64,000 bases of DNA from Herminiimonas contaminans (GCF_015645465.1 NZ_JADOEL010000001.1:459555-523554); one strand, 5' to 3'; positions 49,332 through 58,481 are shown, counted from the stretch's first letter. Program-made: numbers and translations. Notes: generated by a model not told the origin, from the sequence alone.

Positions 49332-50396
49332 ATGTTTAGTTTCTTTAAGAAAAAACCGCAGGAACCTGCACCCGCTCCGGAAGCGCCGGTCGCTCCAGTG
49401 AGCGCTGAAGTTGTCGCTCCCGTCCCGGCACCACCAGCGGAAGCACCAGCCGCCGAAGTACAGGCTGAAATCGTTGCCGCCGTCACCCCGATCGAGCAAA
49501 AACAATCGTGGATGGCGCGCCTTAAAGTCGGCCTGTCCAAAACCTCGTCCAACCTGACTACCCTCTTCGTCGGCGCCAAGATCGACGATGACCTGTACGA
49601 AGAGCTGGAATCTGCGCTGCTGGTATCAGACGCTGGCGTGGATGCCACGCAATTCCTGCTGGATGCCCTCAAACGCAAGGTCAAAGCCGACAAGCTGACC
49701 GAAGCCGAGCAGGTCAAAACCGCCTTGCGCACCCTGCTGCTGGAAATGCTGACCCCGCTGCAGAAACCACTGGTACTGGGTCAACACCAGCCGCTGGTCA
49801 TGATGATTACTGGCGTCAACGGTGCGGGCAAGACCACCACCATCGGCAAGCTGGCCAAGCATATGCAGGCGCATCATCAATCTGTGCTGCTGGCCGCGGG
49901 CGACACCTTCCGCGCCGCAGCGCGCGAACAATTAACGGTCTGGGGCCAGCGCAATAACGTTACCGTCATCGCGCAGGAATCCGGCGATCCGGCTGCCGTC
50001 GCCTTCGACGCCGTACATTCGGCACAGGCGCGTGGCACCAATGTGGTCATGGTCGATACCGCAGGCCGTCTCCCTACCCAGCTGCACCTGATGGAAGAGC
50101 TGAAGAAAATCAAACGCGTGATCACCAAAGGCATGGCCACCGCACCGCATGAAATCCTGCTCATCATCGATGGCAATACCGGACAAAATGCGCTGACCCA
50201 GGTCAAGGCTTTCGACGATGCGCTCGGCCTCACCGGCCTGGTCGTCACCAAACTCGACGGCACGGCAAAAGGCGGCGTACTGGCAGCAATTGCCCGCGCC
50301 CGCCCGATCCCGGTTTATTTCATCGGCGTCGGTGAACAGATCGAAGATTTACAGCCATTTAATGCACAGGAATTTGTAGAAGCTCTCTTGGGCTAA
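49332..50396 (+). CDS. ftsY: Signal recognition particle receptor
   Basis: A 354-residue SRP GTPase that docks ribosome-SRP complexes at the membrane. An N-terminal Pro/Ala/Glu-rich region (about 8-55) precedes the NG domain. Motifs are GVNGAGKTTTIGKLA (G1), DTAGRLPTQ (G3) and TKLDGTAKGG (G4). ATG 49332 is chosen (MFSFFKKKP); the frame is open further upstream but overlaps the divergent peptidase gene. It heads the ftsY-ftsE-ftsX-rpoH series. Confidence 0.95.
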   Translation: MFSFFKKKPQEPAPAPEAPVAPVSAEVVAPVPAPPAEAPAAEVQAEIVAAVTPIEQKQSWMARLKVGLSKTSSNLTTLFVGAKIDDDLYEELESALLVSDAGVDATQFLLDALKRKVKADKLTEAEQVKTALRTLLLEMLTPLQKPLVLGQHQPLVMMITGVNGAGKTTTIGKLAKHMQAHHQSVLLAAGDTFRAAAREQLTVWGQRNNVTVIAQESGDPAAVAFDAVHSAQARGTNVVMVDTAGRLPTQLHLMEELKKIKRVITKGMATAPHEILLIIDGNTGQNALTQVKAFDDALGLTGLVVTKLDGTAKGGVLAAIARARPIPVYFIGVGEQIEDLQPFNAQEFVEALLG

Positions 50397-50404
50397 ACAT
50401 ATCG

Positions 50405-51088
50405 ATGATTGAATTCCAACAGGTATCGAAGAAATATACGCAAAACGTCACTGCGCTATCCGACATCAGTTTGTCGGTCGGCAAAGGTGAGCTGGTCTTC
50501 CTCGCTGGTCCGTCCGGCGCAGGCAAATCCACCCTATTGAAACTGATCGCGGCGATGGAAAGCCCGACCGAAGGTTCGGTCATCGTCAGTGGTCACGACA
50601 TCAGCCGCATCAAGACCTCCGGCCTGCCCTATCTGCGTCGCAATCTCGGTTTGATTTTCCAACAGCAACGCCTATTGGCAGATCGCAGCGTGCTGGCCAA
50701 TGTGATGTTGCCGCTGATCGTCTGCGGTGCGTCCCGACCAGATGCCGAACGCCGGGCTCGCGCCGCGCTGGATAAAGTCGGTTTGCTCGACATGGCCAAT
50801 TCGGGGCCGCTTACCTTGTCCGGTGGTGAGCAGCAACGCGTCGCCATTGCCCGCGCCATCGTCAACCGTCCGCAAATCATCCTGGCCGATGAACCTACCG
50901 CCAACCTGGATCGCGCCGCCGCGAACAAGGTACTGGATGCATTGAAAGCATTCCACTCGGTCGGTGTCACCTGCCTGATCTCCACCCACGATGAACAATT
51001 CCTCGATACCGCAACCCGCGTGATTTATCTCGATCATGGCCGAATTATTGAAAGCTGGCGTCGCACAGCAGTACAGGAGCCTGCATGA
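50405..51088 (+). CDS. ftsE: Cell division ATP-binding protein
   Basis: A 227-residue ABC ATPase that pairs with FtsX to control septal peptidoglycan hydrolases. It has Walker A GPSGAGKST (about 36-44), signature LSGGEQQRVAIARA and Walker B ILADEPTANLD. Its stop codon overlaps the ftsX start in an ATGA junction. Confidence 0.96.
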   Translation: MIEFQQVSKKYTQNVTALSDISLSVGKGELVFLAGPSGAGKSTLLKLIAAMESPTEGSVIVSGHDISRIKTSGLPYLRRNLGLIFQQQRLLADRSVLANVMLPLIVCGASRPDAERRARAALDKVGLLDMANSGPLTLSGGEQQRVAIARAIVNRPQIILADEPTANLDRAAANKVLDALKAFHSVGVTCLISTHDEQFLDTATRVIYLDHGRIIESWRRTAVQEPA

Positions 51089-52011
51089 ATAGCTGGCTCA
51101 GACACCATGGCTTCGCACTCGGCGACGCCTTCCGTCATTTGTTCAAAACCCCGGGCAACTTCCTGCTGAATGTATTGGTAGTCTCGATCGCACTGGCATT
51201 GCCATTTGCTGGTATGACCTTGCTGGAAAACGTACGCCCGGTCTCCGAGCAACTGGCGGTCGAACCGGAAATCAGCGTCTTCATGGCAATGGATACCTCG
51301 CGCGAACGTGCCACTGCCATCGCACCGGAAATTCGCCGTATCGCGCAAGAAGCCAAGCATCCGGTCAAACTGGAATTCATCCCGCGTGAAAAAGCACTCA
51401 GTACGCTGAAAAACAAAACCGGGCTGGACGATGCCATCTCGACGCTGGGTGCCAATCCTTTGCCGGATGCCTATGTCGTCAAAATGACCGGCTTCCAGAA
51501 CGATGGCGACGCGAAGAAAATCAAGAGCATCGTCGAGAAGCTGCAAGCCCTCAATGGCGTCGAATACGTGCAAATGGATTCGGCCTGGGTTGAGCGCCTG
51601 GCTGCGCTGCTGCAAGTCATGCGCCTGATCCTGATCTTCCTCGCCACCACTCTTGGCGTGGTAGTGGTTGCCGTGGTCTTCAATACCATCCGCCTGCAAG
51701 TCATGACGCAGCGCGAAGAGATCGAAGTCTCGCGTTTGGTGGGTGCCACCGACTCCTTCATCTGCCGTCCGTTCTATTACACCGGTGCCTTGCTCGGTCT
51801 GATCGCCGGTGGCGTGGCATTGATCGCGGTCGCCCTGGCCTTGAATCCGCTCAACACGGCTATCGCTGATTTCGCTCGCCTCTATGCGTCGGAGTTCCGC
51901 CTCGCACCACTGGATCTCGTCCCTACGCTGATCCTGCTGGCAGCCAGTGCCTTCCTCGGTTTGCTGGGTGCACTGCTTTCTGTACAGCGGCATTTGGCAC
52001 GACTGCATTAA
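51085..52011 (+). CDS. ftsX: Cell division permease-like protein
   Basis: A 308-residue inner-membrane protein with four transmembrane segments: one near residue 25-45, then a large periplasmic loop, and three near 170-300. The C-terminal FtsX domain begins MTQREEIEVSRLVGATDSFI. It is translationally coupled to ftsE. An intrinsic terminator lies downstream. Confidence 0.95.
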   Translation: MNSWLRHHGFALGDAFRHLFKTPGNFLLNVLVVSIALALPFAGMTLLENVRPVSEQLAVEPEISVFMAMDTSRERATAIAPEIRRIAQEAKHPVKLEFIPREKALSTLKNKTGLDDAISTLGANPLPDAYVVKMTGFQNDGDAKKIKSIVEKLQALNGVEYVQMDSAWVERLAALLQVMRLILIFLATTLGVVVVAVVFNTIRLQVMTQREEIEVSRLVGATDSFICRPFYYTGALLGLIAGGVALIAVALALNPLNTAIADFARLYASEFRLAPLDLVPTLILLAASAFLGLLGALLSVQRHLARLH

Positions 52012-52064
52012 CCGCCATGTGAGCACACACTGACTTGTGCCATCACCGGTGCCGGACGGCAAAT

Positions 52065-52092
52065 AAAAAAGGACCTGAAAAGGTCCTTTTTT
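52065..52092 (+). terminator. Intrinsic terminator after ftsX
   Basis: Perfect stem GGACCT/AGGTCC with a GAAA loop, flanked by A6 and T6. It insulates rpoH from ftsEX. Confidence 0.88.
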
Positions 52093-52241
52093 ATTTCTCA
52101 AGAGAAATGAAAATCTTCGTCAAAATCGCCCTTGGGGACGCAACTTCTGGGCAAGAAACCTCTCTAATCCCTGTAAGAAAAGAGCAATAATGATTAAAAA
52201 AGCAATAGTGTTTAGGCTATCGCTTCAATAAAAACCGCTCA

Positions 52242-52268
52242 TTAGCACTCATTTCAAGAGAGTGCTAA
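52242..52268. promoter_or_regulatory. CIRCE operator (HrcA box) upstream of rpoH
   Basis: TTAGCACTC-N9-GAGTGCTAA is an exact match to the established CIRCE consensus, the binding site of the heat-shock repressor HrcA. It is 72 bp upstream of the rpoH ATG and covers a likely promoter (TTAGCA at 52242 and TAATAT at 52266, spacer 18), so bound HrcA should block initiation. Confidence 0.93.
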
Positions 52269-52271
52269 TAT
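52242..52271 (+). promoter_or_regulatory. Likely rpoH promoter overlapped by CIRCE
   Basis: TTAGCA (52242-52247) and TAATAT (52266-52271) with an 18-bp spacer fit a sigma-70 promoter of moderate quality. The predicted start near 52278 gives a leader of about 60 nt. Confidence 0.45.
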
Positions 52272-52339
52272 AGCTACTCAAAGTAGTCTAGTTCACAGAA
52301 ACAAGTGGTTTCTGACTGAAACTTAAGCAAGGAGAACGC

Positions 52340-53236
52340 ATGAAAGCAGTATCTGCATCAACCGCATTAGTTCCTAACAGCAATATGCTGGCATTGGGGT
52401 TTTCTGGTGCGCTGGGCAATATTGACGCTTACATCTCGGCGGTCAATCGCCTCCCTATGCTGACGCACGAAGAAGAAATATCTTTGGCGCGCCGCCTGCG
52501 CGACGAAAACGATCTGGGTGCCGCACAAAAACTGGTGCTCTCGCATCTGCGCCTGGTCGTCTCGATCGCCCGCGGCTATCTGGGCTATGGCCTGCCGCAC
52601 GCAGACTTGATTCAGGAAGGCAATATCGGTTTGATGAAAGCCGTGAAACGTTTCGACCCGGATCAGGGCGTACGTCTGGTTTCGTATTCCATGCATTGGA
52701 TCAAAGCAGAAATGCATGAATACATCCTGAAAAACTGGCGCCTGGTAAAAGTCGCGACGACCAAGGCACAACGCAAATTGTTCTTCAATCTGCGCAGCCA
52801 CAAAACCGGTCTGGATTCGATGACACCGGACCAGGTCGACGAGCTGGCGAAAACGCTGAACGTCAAACGGGAAGAAGTCATAGAGATGGAAACCCGTCTG
52901 TCCGGACGCGACATCGCACTGGAAGCGCCTACTGATGACGAAGACGACAAGTTTGCGCCTATCGCTTACCTGTCCTCCGATATGCAGGAACCGACCAAGG
53001 TGCTGGAATCGCAGCAGTTTGATCGTCTGCAAACCGAAGGTTTGTCGAATGCATTGGGCAAACTGGATGCGCGTTCACGTCGCATCGTCGAAGCGCGCTG
53101 GTTGGCGAACGATGACGGTTCGGGCGCAACCCTGCATGAATTGGCAGATGAGTTCGGCGTATCGGCTGAACGTATCCGTCAGATCGAAGCAGTCGCACTG
53201 AAGAAAATGAAAGGCTCGCTGGCCGCTTACGCTTAA
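52340..53236 (+). CDS. rpoH: RNA polymerase heat-shock sigma factor (sigma-32)
   Basis: A 298-residue group 3 sigma factor. Region 2 includes the core-binding segment HADLIQEGNIGLMKAVKRFD (about 87-106). The RpoH box QRKLFFNLR is at about residues 144-152, and region 4.2 ends the protein (LADEFGVSAERIRQIEA). The RpoH box separates it from other sigma factors. It directs the cytosolic heat-shock genes and follows ftsEX, a conserved neighbourhood. AAGGAG precedes the ATG. Confidence 0.97.
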   Translation: MKAVSASTALVPNSNMLALGFSGALGNIDAYISAVNRLPMLTHEEEISLARRLRDENDLGAAQKLVLSHLRLVVSIARGYLGYGLPHADLIQEGNIGLMKAVKRFDPDQGVRLVSYSMHWIKAEMHEYILKNWRLVKVATTKAQRKLFFNLRSHKTGLDSMTPDQVDELAKTLNVKREEVIEMETRLSGRDIALEAPTDDEDDKFAPIAYLSSDMQEPTKVLESQQFDRLQTEGLSNALGKLDARSRRIVEARWLANDDGSGATLHELADEFGVSAERIRQIEAVALKKMKGSLAAYA

Positions 53237-53255
53237 GCAGTCAGTAGCAGCAAAC

Positions 53256-53286
53256 AAAAAAGGCGCTCCTCGGAGCGCCTTTTTTT
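53256..53286. terminator. Bidirectional terminator between rpoH and sco
   Basis: Stem AGGCGCTC/GAGCGCCT with a CTCG loop and flanking A- and T-runs serves both convergent genes. Confidence 0.88.
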
Positions 53287-53297
53287 ATGTCTGGTCT

Positions 53298-53891
53298 TTA
53301 CGTCTTGTCCGCCAGCAAAGTCTTCAAATCCTGCACGATAGGATCTATGCCCTGACCGTGGCGGATGAACAAACGGATGCGACCTTGCGGGTCAAACACA
53401 TAGCTGCCCGCTGTGTGATCGACGGTATAGCTGCCTGGAGTCTTGCCCGGCACCTTTTGATAAAACACTTTGAATTCTTTCGCGACCTTCTCGGTCTCGG
53501 CCAGATCACCACGCAAGCCGAGGAAGCGCGGATCGAAAGCCGGTACGTATTGCGCCAGCAAGGCCGCCGTATCACGCTCAGGATCTACCGTGACGAACAA
53601 GACTTGCACGCGATCCGCATCCGGGCCCAACGCCTTCATCACGTTCGACATTTCCATCATGGTCGTCGGGCACACGTCCGGACATTGCGTGAAGCCAAAG
53701 AACACCACGACTGCCTTGCCTTTGAAATCAGCCAGCGTACGCAGCTTGCCGTTATGGTCATGCAGCGAAAATTCCTTGGCATAGCCCAGACCAGTCAGGT
53801 CGGTGTTATTGAAAACTTGCTTGGGTTTATCGCTACAAGCAGCCAAGGCAAATAGTGCGGCACAAATTACCAGAAGGGAACGGAAACGCAT
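53298..53891 (-). CDS. SCO1/SenC family copper chaperone for CuA assembly
   Basis: A 197-residue lipoprotein (lipobox LAAC, Cys 19) with a thioredoxin-like fold. The copper ligands of the family are present: CPDVC (C70, C74) and His 159 (VDHTAGSYVFDP). It is thought to deliver copper to, or reduce, the CuA site of oxidase subunit II. It is last in the heme A/oxidase assembly operon, 4 bp after ctaB. Confidence 0.93.
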   Translation of the reverse strand: MRFRSLLVICAALFALAACSDKPKQVFNNTDLTGLGYAKEFSLHDHNGKLRTLADFKGKAVVVFFGFTQCPDVCPTTMMEMSNVMKALGPDADRVQVLFVTVDPERDTAALLAQYVPAFDPRFLGLRGDLAETEKVAKEFKVFYQKVPGKTPGSYTVDHTAGSYVFDPQGRIRLFIRHGQGIDPIVQDLKTLLADKT

Positions 53892-53895
53892 GTTT

Positions 53896-54780
53896 TCAGA
53901 ATCTCAGATAGTGGTCGACCAGCAAGGCCGCAAACAGCAGGGACAGATAGATGATCGAGTAAGCGAACATCTTGCGCGCAATCATATCGGTGTAATGGCG
54001 ATAAACCTGCCATGCATACCAAACGAAAATGATATCCAGGATGGCGACCGACACCAGGTAAATCAAGCCGCTCATGCCGACCGCGAAAGGCAACATGGTG
54101 GTCGCGACCAACGCGATGGTGTACAGCCAGATATGGAATTGGGTGAACTCGGTACCATGCGTGACCGGCAACATCGGCAAGCCCGATTTCGCATACTCGT
54201 CACGGCGATACAAGGCCAGCGCCCAGAAGTGCGGCGGCGTCCAGATGAAGATGATCAGTACCAGGATCCAGGCTTGCATAGGCAAATCATTGGCCACCGC
54301 TGCCCAACCCAAGGCCGGCGGCATCGCGCCGGACAAGCCACCGATCACAATATTCTGCGGTGTCGCTGGTTTCAGGATGATGGTGTAAATCACTGCGTAG
54401 CCAACAAAGGTGGCAAAGGTCAGCCACATCGTCAAAGGATTCACGAAGTTATACAGCACCCACATACCGGCACCGCCGATCACACCTGAAAACACCAGTG
54501 TTTGCAGTACGGTAATTTCACCGCGTGCCATGGGACGACGCGCAGTGCGCGCCATGCGTGAATCGATTTCGCGTTCCACCAGGCAGTTGATCGCAAATGC
54601 CGCACCGGCCAGCAACCAGATACCTATCGTTGCCGACACGACTATCTTCCAGCTAGGCAACTCGGGGGTTGCCAGGAACATGCCTATCACGGCGCAAAAA
54701 ACTGCCAGCTGCGTGACACGCGGCTTGGTCAGGGCCCAATACTGGGCGATACGGTTCGGAGAGGCAGTCAGAGTAGTCAT
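53896..54780 (-). CDS. ctaB: Protoheme IX farnesyltransferase
   Basis: A 294-residue UbiA-superfamily membrane enzyme converting heme B to heme O. The prenyl-diphosphate motif is visible as [19 protein letters not shown] (about 80-98), plus several transmembrane helices. It lies between the heme A synthase and sco genes, as expected for the heme A branch. Confidence 0.95.
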   Translation of the reverse strand: MTTLTASPNRIAQYWALTKPRVTQLAVFCAVIGMFLATPELPSWKIVVSATIGIWLLAGAAFAINCLVEREIDSRMARTARRPMARGEITVLQTLVFSGVIGGAGMWVLYNFVNPLTMWLTFATFVGYAVIYTIILKPATPQNIVIGGLSGAMPPALGWAAVANDLPMQAWILVLIIFIWTPPHFWALALYRRDEYAKSGLPMLPVTHGTEFTQFHIWLYTIALVATTMLPFAVGMSGLIYLVSVAILDIIFVWYAWQVYRHYTDMIARKMFAYSIIYLSLLFAALLVDHYLRF

Positions 54781-54808
54781 GCGTAGTCGTTGGGTGCAGC
54801 CTGTGAGC

Positions 54809-55942
54809 TCATCTCAGCGTATCTCTGCCAGGTACGAGCCCACGATTTGCCCCGGCAGTACCGGGGATTCTAGCCTTGTAGTTTAACATGACCAGCAAGA
54901 GGACAAGCAGCGCTGCACAACCATTGTGCGCGACCGCCAGCGCCAGCGGCCATTTCAATGACACTGTGGCAATTCCTATCGTGATCTGCAAAGCGAGCGC
55001 ACCCAATACGCCGCGCGCTATCGTGCGCAAACCCTCTATCCGGTAAGCCTTGTAGCAAACCCAGGCAATATAGCCCGCCACCACAAAAGCAAACATGCGG
55101 TGCGTCCAGTGGATCGCCGTCAGTGCCGGGAACGGCAGGTATTCACCATCCGCCGTCATGCCCAGGCTGCGCCACAGCGTAAAACCGTTATCAAAATCCA
55201 TTTGCGGAATCACCGCACCGTGGCACAGCGGAAAATCGCTGCAAGCCAGCGCCGCGTAATTAGTACTGACCCAGCCACCCAAAGCGATCTGGAAAGTCAG
55301 CAATATCAGGGCGATCAAGGCCGGGATACGCAAAGTGTAGGCAGCATCAGCCACCGGTGGATGCTCCTTCTGCCGCGCGCCGACCCAGGTCAGCATGCCA
55401 AGCAAGGTCATGCCGAGCAAGAGATGGATAGTCACGATGATAGGTTGCAGCTTCATCGTCACGGTCCACGCACCGAACGCGCCCTGAATACAGACGAAGA
55501 TCAGCAAGGCTACCGGGAAGTGCGGGGAAAACTTATGTATCGTGCGGCCGCTCTGCAACCAAAAGCGCCAAGAAATCACGACGATGGCAATGATCAACAC
55601 GCCTATGCCCATCGCCAGATAGCGGTGAATCATTTCGACCCAGGCTTTCATCACGGTGACCGGACCATCCGGCATCAATGCCTCGGCAGCGCGTATATGC
55701 TCCATCGCTTGCAGCGGATTGGCATGGCCATAGCAACCAGGCCAGTCAGGGCAACCGAGACCGGAATCGGTGAGGCGGGTGAAAGCGCCAAACATAATCA
55801 CATCAAAGGTGAGGAATAAGGTGACCCACACCAGCTTGCGATATTTATCCGGATCTTTCGACGACCAGACGATGACGAAAGCCAGCAAGGCGACAAAAAC
55901 GCCCTTGCTGCCCAGTTGGAACAAGGTACCTGAATCAACCAA
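54809..55942 (-). CDS. ctaA: Heme A synthase (COX15/CtaA family)
   Basis: A 377-residue membrane protein with about eight transmembrane helices. It has conserved heme-ligand histidine contexts ([47 protein letters not shown]). It oxidises heme O to heme A using electrons and water. Its start overlaps the preceding Sco-like gene by 8 bp. Confidence 0.94.
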   Translation of the reverse strand: MVDSGTLFQLGSKGVFVALLAFVIVWSSKDPDKYRKLVWVTLFLTFDVIMFGAFTRLTDSGLGCPDWPGCYGHANPLQAMEHIRAAEALMPDGPVTVMKAWVEMIHRYLAMGIGVLIIAIVVISWRFWLQSGRTIHKFSPHFPVALLIFVCIQGAFGAWTVTMKLQPIIVTIHLLLGMTLLGMLTWVGARQKEHPPVADAAYTLRIPALIALILLTFQIALGGWVSTNYAALACSDFPLCHGAVIPQMDFDNGFTLWRSLGMTADGEYLPFPALTAIHWTHRMFAFVVAGYIAWVCYKAYRIEGLRTIARGVLGALALQITIGIATVSLKWPLALAVAHNGCAALLVLLLVMLNYKARIPGTAGANRGLVPGRDTLR

Positions 55943-56519
55943 TTGCGGAAGCCTTTAACAATTTGTACAAATCTTTTTTGATCTTGTTCGGATCGGCGTC
56001 TTTCGGGAAACGCATCATCAAATGTCCGAGCGGATCAATCATGTAGATGTGATCGGTCACATCTGTGCCCTCATCCACCGGCAACCATGCACGCACGACG
56101 TCACCCTTGATGCGCAACATATTGGTGCCATCGAATTCACGGATCAGGATGGTATCGATAGGCTTGTCATCGGTGATCAGCCACACGCGTTCTATGCGAT
56201 CCATCTCCTTGCCCTGCGCCAGGCGCAACTGGCGCATATCGTGTAATTTCTTTTCGCATGATGCTTCGCACTCGGCACCACTGACTTGCAGCATCACCCA
56301 TTTACCCTGATAGCTCTCCAGGCTGGCTGGCTTCTTATCCAGCGTCACAGCATCCAGCTTGGGCATAGGATAGTTGCGCGGATCAAGGATAGTGCCGTAG
56401 TTGGTGCGGCTTTGTGGCTTGATTACGTAGTAGGTAAAGTAAGACAGGATGATGGGTGCTGCGCACACCAGTATCACGGCCAATAATTTCCAGCGTCCCT
56501 TGTTTTTATTTGGTTCCAC
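55935..56519 (-). CDS. Membrane-anchored Sco-like protein with CxxxC motif
   Basis: A 194-residue protein with one N-terminal transmembrane anchor (about 11-33) and a periplasmic thioredoxin-like domain. It shows CEASC (C84, C88) and DHIYMIDPLGHL (His 157), laid out like the CxxxC plus His copper site of Sco in this same operon. It is usually annotated as hypothetical. It overlaps SURF1 by 14 bp and ctaA by 8 bp, so it is fully embedded in the assembly operon. A copper or thiol-redox role in oxidase assembly is my inference. Confidence 0.75.
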   Translation of the reverse strand: MEPNKNKGRWKLLAVILVCAAPIILSYFTYYVIKPQSRTNYGTILDPRNYPMPKLDAVTLDKKPASLESYQGKWVMLQVSGAECEASCEKKLHDMRQLRLAQGKEMDRIERVWLITDDKPIDTILIREFDGTNMLRIKGDVVRAWLPVDEGTDVTDHIYMIDPLGHLMMRFPKDADPNKIKKDLYKLLKASAIG

Positions 56520-57228
56520 GTCGAATTCCAGTCACAACAAAAAATATAAAAGCCATCGCAGCCAGGCCGTACCACTGAAATGCATAGCCGCGATGTTTGT
56601 CTACTCCGGTCGATGGCACCGGCCAGTCCCGCACCAGGCCATCGTTGGTATCCGTCAATTGCTCCAACACGATAGGTGACATCTGCAAACCACTGGCAGC
56701 AGCGAATCCTGTCACGTCAAGGTTCTGAACTATCGCCTGCGGACGCGGTGGATCAATTTCACCCAATTGCATCACATGGCCGATATCGCGTCGTGCCACA
56801 CCTTCAATCTGTATCTCACCACTCGGCGTAACAATAGCTGGCATTTTAGTGCGGTCTGCCACATTGCGTGGAATCCAGCCGCGCGCGACCAACACGTGTA
56901 ACTGGCTACCGGCCAGCTTGAATGGCATCAACAGGTAAAACCCGGCAACGCCATTATGCGGGCGGTTATCCAGATAAACCGGCCAGTCACGCAGGAACTC
57001 GCCTTTGATGAGCAGGCGGTGATACTCAATGTCATCGGGATTCAATGCCGAGCCACTAAGCTCATTGAACTTCATGGCAGCGGCCGCTTGTCGTTCATTG
57101 AGCTTTTGTTCAATGGCAATTTTCTCGGCCGCCCGTCTGGTCTGCCATTGTCCCAGTGACAAACCTAGCGCCACCGCAATCGCTGCAGCAACAAATGGAA
57201 CAAGCCTAAATCGAAAGGTGAATCGCAT
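56506..57228 (-). CDS. SURF1 family oxidase assembly protein
   Basis: A 240-residue protein with a transmembrane helix at each end (FVAAAIAVALGLSLGQWQ and YGLAAMAFIFFVVTGIRRG). SURF1 motifs between them include LDNRPHNGVAGFYLLMPF and VLVARGWIPRN. SURF1 helps insert heme A into subunit I. It overlaps the next gene by 14 bp and diverges from the small DUF2909 gene. Confidence 0.92.
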   Translation of the reverse strand: MRFTFRFRLVPFVAAAIAVALGLSLGQWQTRRAAEKIAIEQKLNERQAAAAMKFNELSGSALNPDDIEYHRLLIKGEFLRDWPVYLDNRPHNGVAGFYLLMPFKLAGSQLHVLVARGWIPRNVADRTKMPAIVTPSGEIQIEGVARRDIGHVMQLGEIDPPRPQAIVQNLDVTGFAAASGLQMSPIVLEQLTDTNDGLVRDWPVPSTGVDKHRGYAFQWYGLAAMAFIFFVVTGIRRGTK

Positions 57229-57305
57229 TACAATGTCACTTTATCTAACCAACCTGCGTCGGATGAAGAAGTCTTCCGGAACCCGGCAAGCTCACCCTTA
57301 AAGCT

Positions 57306-57506
57306 ATGAAAATCATCGTCGCCATTGCTTTCCTCCTGATCCTCGGCAGCCTGGGCTCGGCGCTGTTCTTCCTGATGAGGGACAAGGGTAAAAGCAATCG
57401 CACGGTCAAGGCATTGACGATGCGCGTAGGATTTTCAGTCGCGCTGTTTATCCTGATCTTGCTAGCCTACAAATTTGGCCTGATCCAGCCGACCGGCATC
57501 CGCTAA
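57306..57506 (+). CDS. DUF2909 twin-transmembrane small protein
   Basis: A 66-residue protein consisting of two hydrophobic helices joined by a short basic loop (RDKGKSNRTVK). It matches the DUF2909 family, often found next to cox genes. It is encoded on the strand opposite to its neighbours, divergent from SURF1 and convergent with ctaE. Function unknown. Confidence 0.82.
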   Translation: MKIIVAIAFLLILGSLGSALFFLMRDKGKSNRTVKALTMRVGFSVALFILILLAYKFGLIQPTGIR

Positions 57507-57563
57507 TACAAGCAGATATCCATCAGGGCGCTTGCCTCTTGCATAACACGCCGCCCCAATCGC

Positions 57564-57592
57564 AAAAAAGCCGCACCGAAGTGCGGCTTTTT
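57564..57592. terminator. Bidirectional terminator between DUF2909 and ctaE
   Basis: Perfect stem GCCGCAC/GTGCGGC with a CGAA loop, flanked by A6 and T5. It splits the minus-strand cox block into a structural-gene unit and an assembly-gene unit. Confidence 0.9.
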
Positions 57593-57620
57593 CATGTCCC
57601 GCGCATACTGCCCGCGTGAC

Positions 57621-58481
57621 TTACAGCCAATAGACTACAACATACAAACCGAGCCAGACCACGTCCACAAAGTGCCAGTACCAGGCGGCGCCTTCGAACG
57701 CGAAATGGTTGTCAGCTGTAAAGTGACCTTTCAGTACACGATACAAGACCACGCTCAGCATGATCGCTCCCAGTGTCACGTGGAAGCCGTGGAAACCAGT
57801 CAGCAGGAAGAAGGTCGAGCCATACACGCCCGAAGTCAGCTTCAGGTTCAGTTCTGTATACGCATGGATGTATTCATATACCTGGAAGCCCATGAAGATC
57901 GCGCCCAGCAGGATAGTTGCTGCCAGCCAGAAAGCTGTCTTGCCGCGATGGTTTTCACGAATCGCGTGATGCGAAATCGTCAGCGTCACACCGGACAACA
58001 GGAGCAAAGCGGTATTGATGGTAGGGATCCAGAATGGGCCCATGGTGGTGAACGGTTCTACCGTACCAGCCGGACCGACATTGCCCCAGTGCGCTGCGAA
58101 GTCAGGCCACAGGATTTTGTTGTCCAGGTCGCCCAGCCATGGCATCGCGATGCTGCGGGCATAAAACAGAGCGCCAAAGAATGCAGCAAAGAACATTACT
58201 TCGGAGAAAATGAACCAGCTCATGCTCCAGCGATACGAAGCATCGATGCGCTTGCTGTACAAGCCGCCTTCGGATTCCGCAATCGCATCACCAAACCAGT
58301 AATACAGGACGACCAGGAAACCCAGCAAACCAGCGAAAGTGGCATACCCGCCCCAGCTCGCATCATTCACCCAGCCCGACGCACCGAGCATCATCACGAG
58401 CAACGAAGTTCCCGCTATCGCTGGCCATTTGGACGGGCCAGGCACGAAATAGTAAGGCGCATTCGCGTGTTGAGCACTCAT
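57621..58481 (-). CDS. ctaE: Cytochrome c oxidase subunit III
   Basis: A 286-residue membrane protein with seven transmembrane helices and typical motifs (SEVMFFAAFFGALFYAR, GFHGFHVTLGAIMLSVVLYR, WYWHFVDVVWLGLYVVVYW). ATG 58481 is preceded by GGGAG at the right distance; two upstream in-frame ATGs are less likely. It is the last structural gene before the terminator. Confidence 0.95.
   Translation of the reverse strand: MSAQHANAPYYFVPGPSKWPAIAGTSLLVMMLGASGWVNDASWGGYATFAGLLGFLVVLYYWFGDAIAESEGGLYSKRIDASYRWSMSWFIFSEVMFFAAFFGALFYARSIAMPWLGDLDNKILWPDFAAHWGNVGPAGTVEPFTTMGPFWIPTINTALLLLSGVTLTISHHAIRENHRGKTAFWLAATILLGAIFMGFQVYEYIHAYTELNLKLTSGVYGSTFFLLTGFHGFHVTLGAIMLSVVLYRVLKGHFTADNHFAFEGAAWYWHFVDVVWLGLYVVVYWL

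Larger units (their letters stand above)
52093..52339 (+). other. rpoH upstream region
   Basis: Part of a 328-bp gene-free stretch between ftsX and rpoH. It holds the ftsX terminator, a CIRCE operator overlapping a likely promoter, and two small downstream stems (arms CTACT/AGTAG at 52274-52286 and CAGAAAC/GTTTCTG at 52296-52314). An AAGGAG site is well placed for rpoH. Two tiny frames, 27 codons from ATG 52107 and 13 codons from ATG 52190 (joined as TAATG), are probably fortuitous. Confidence 0.6.

Noticed and set aside
49241..49732. 164-codon N-terminal extension of the active M16 peptidase
   Set aside because: The extension is antisense to ftsY, while the ATG at 49240 gives a typical signal peptide and normal length.
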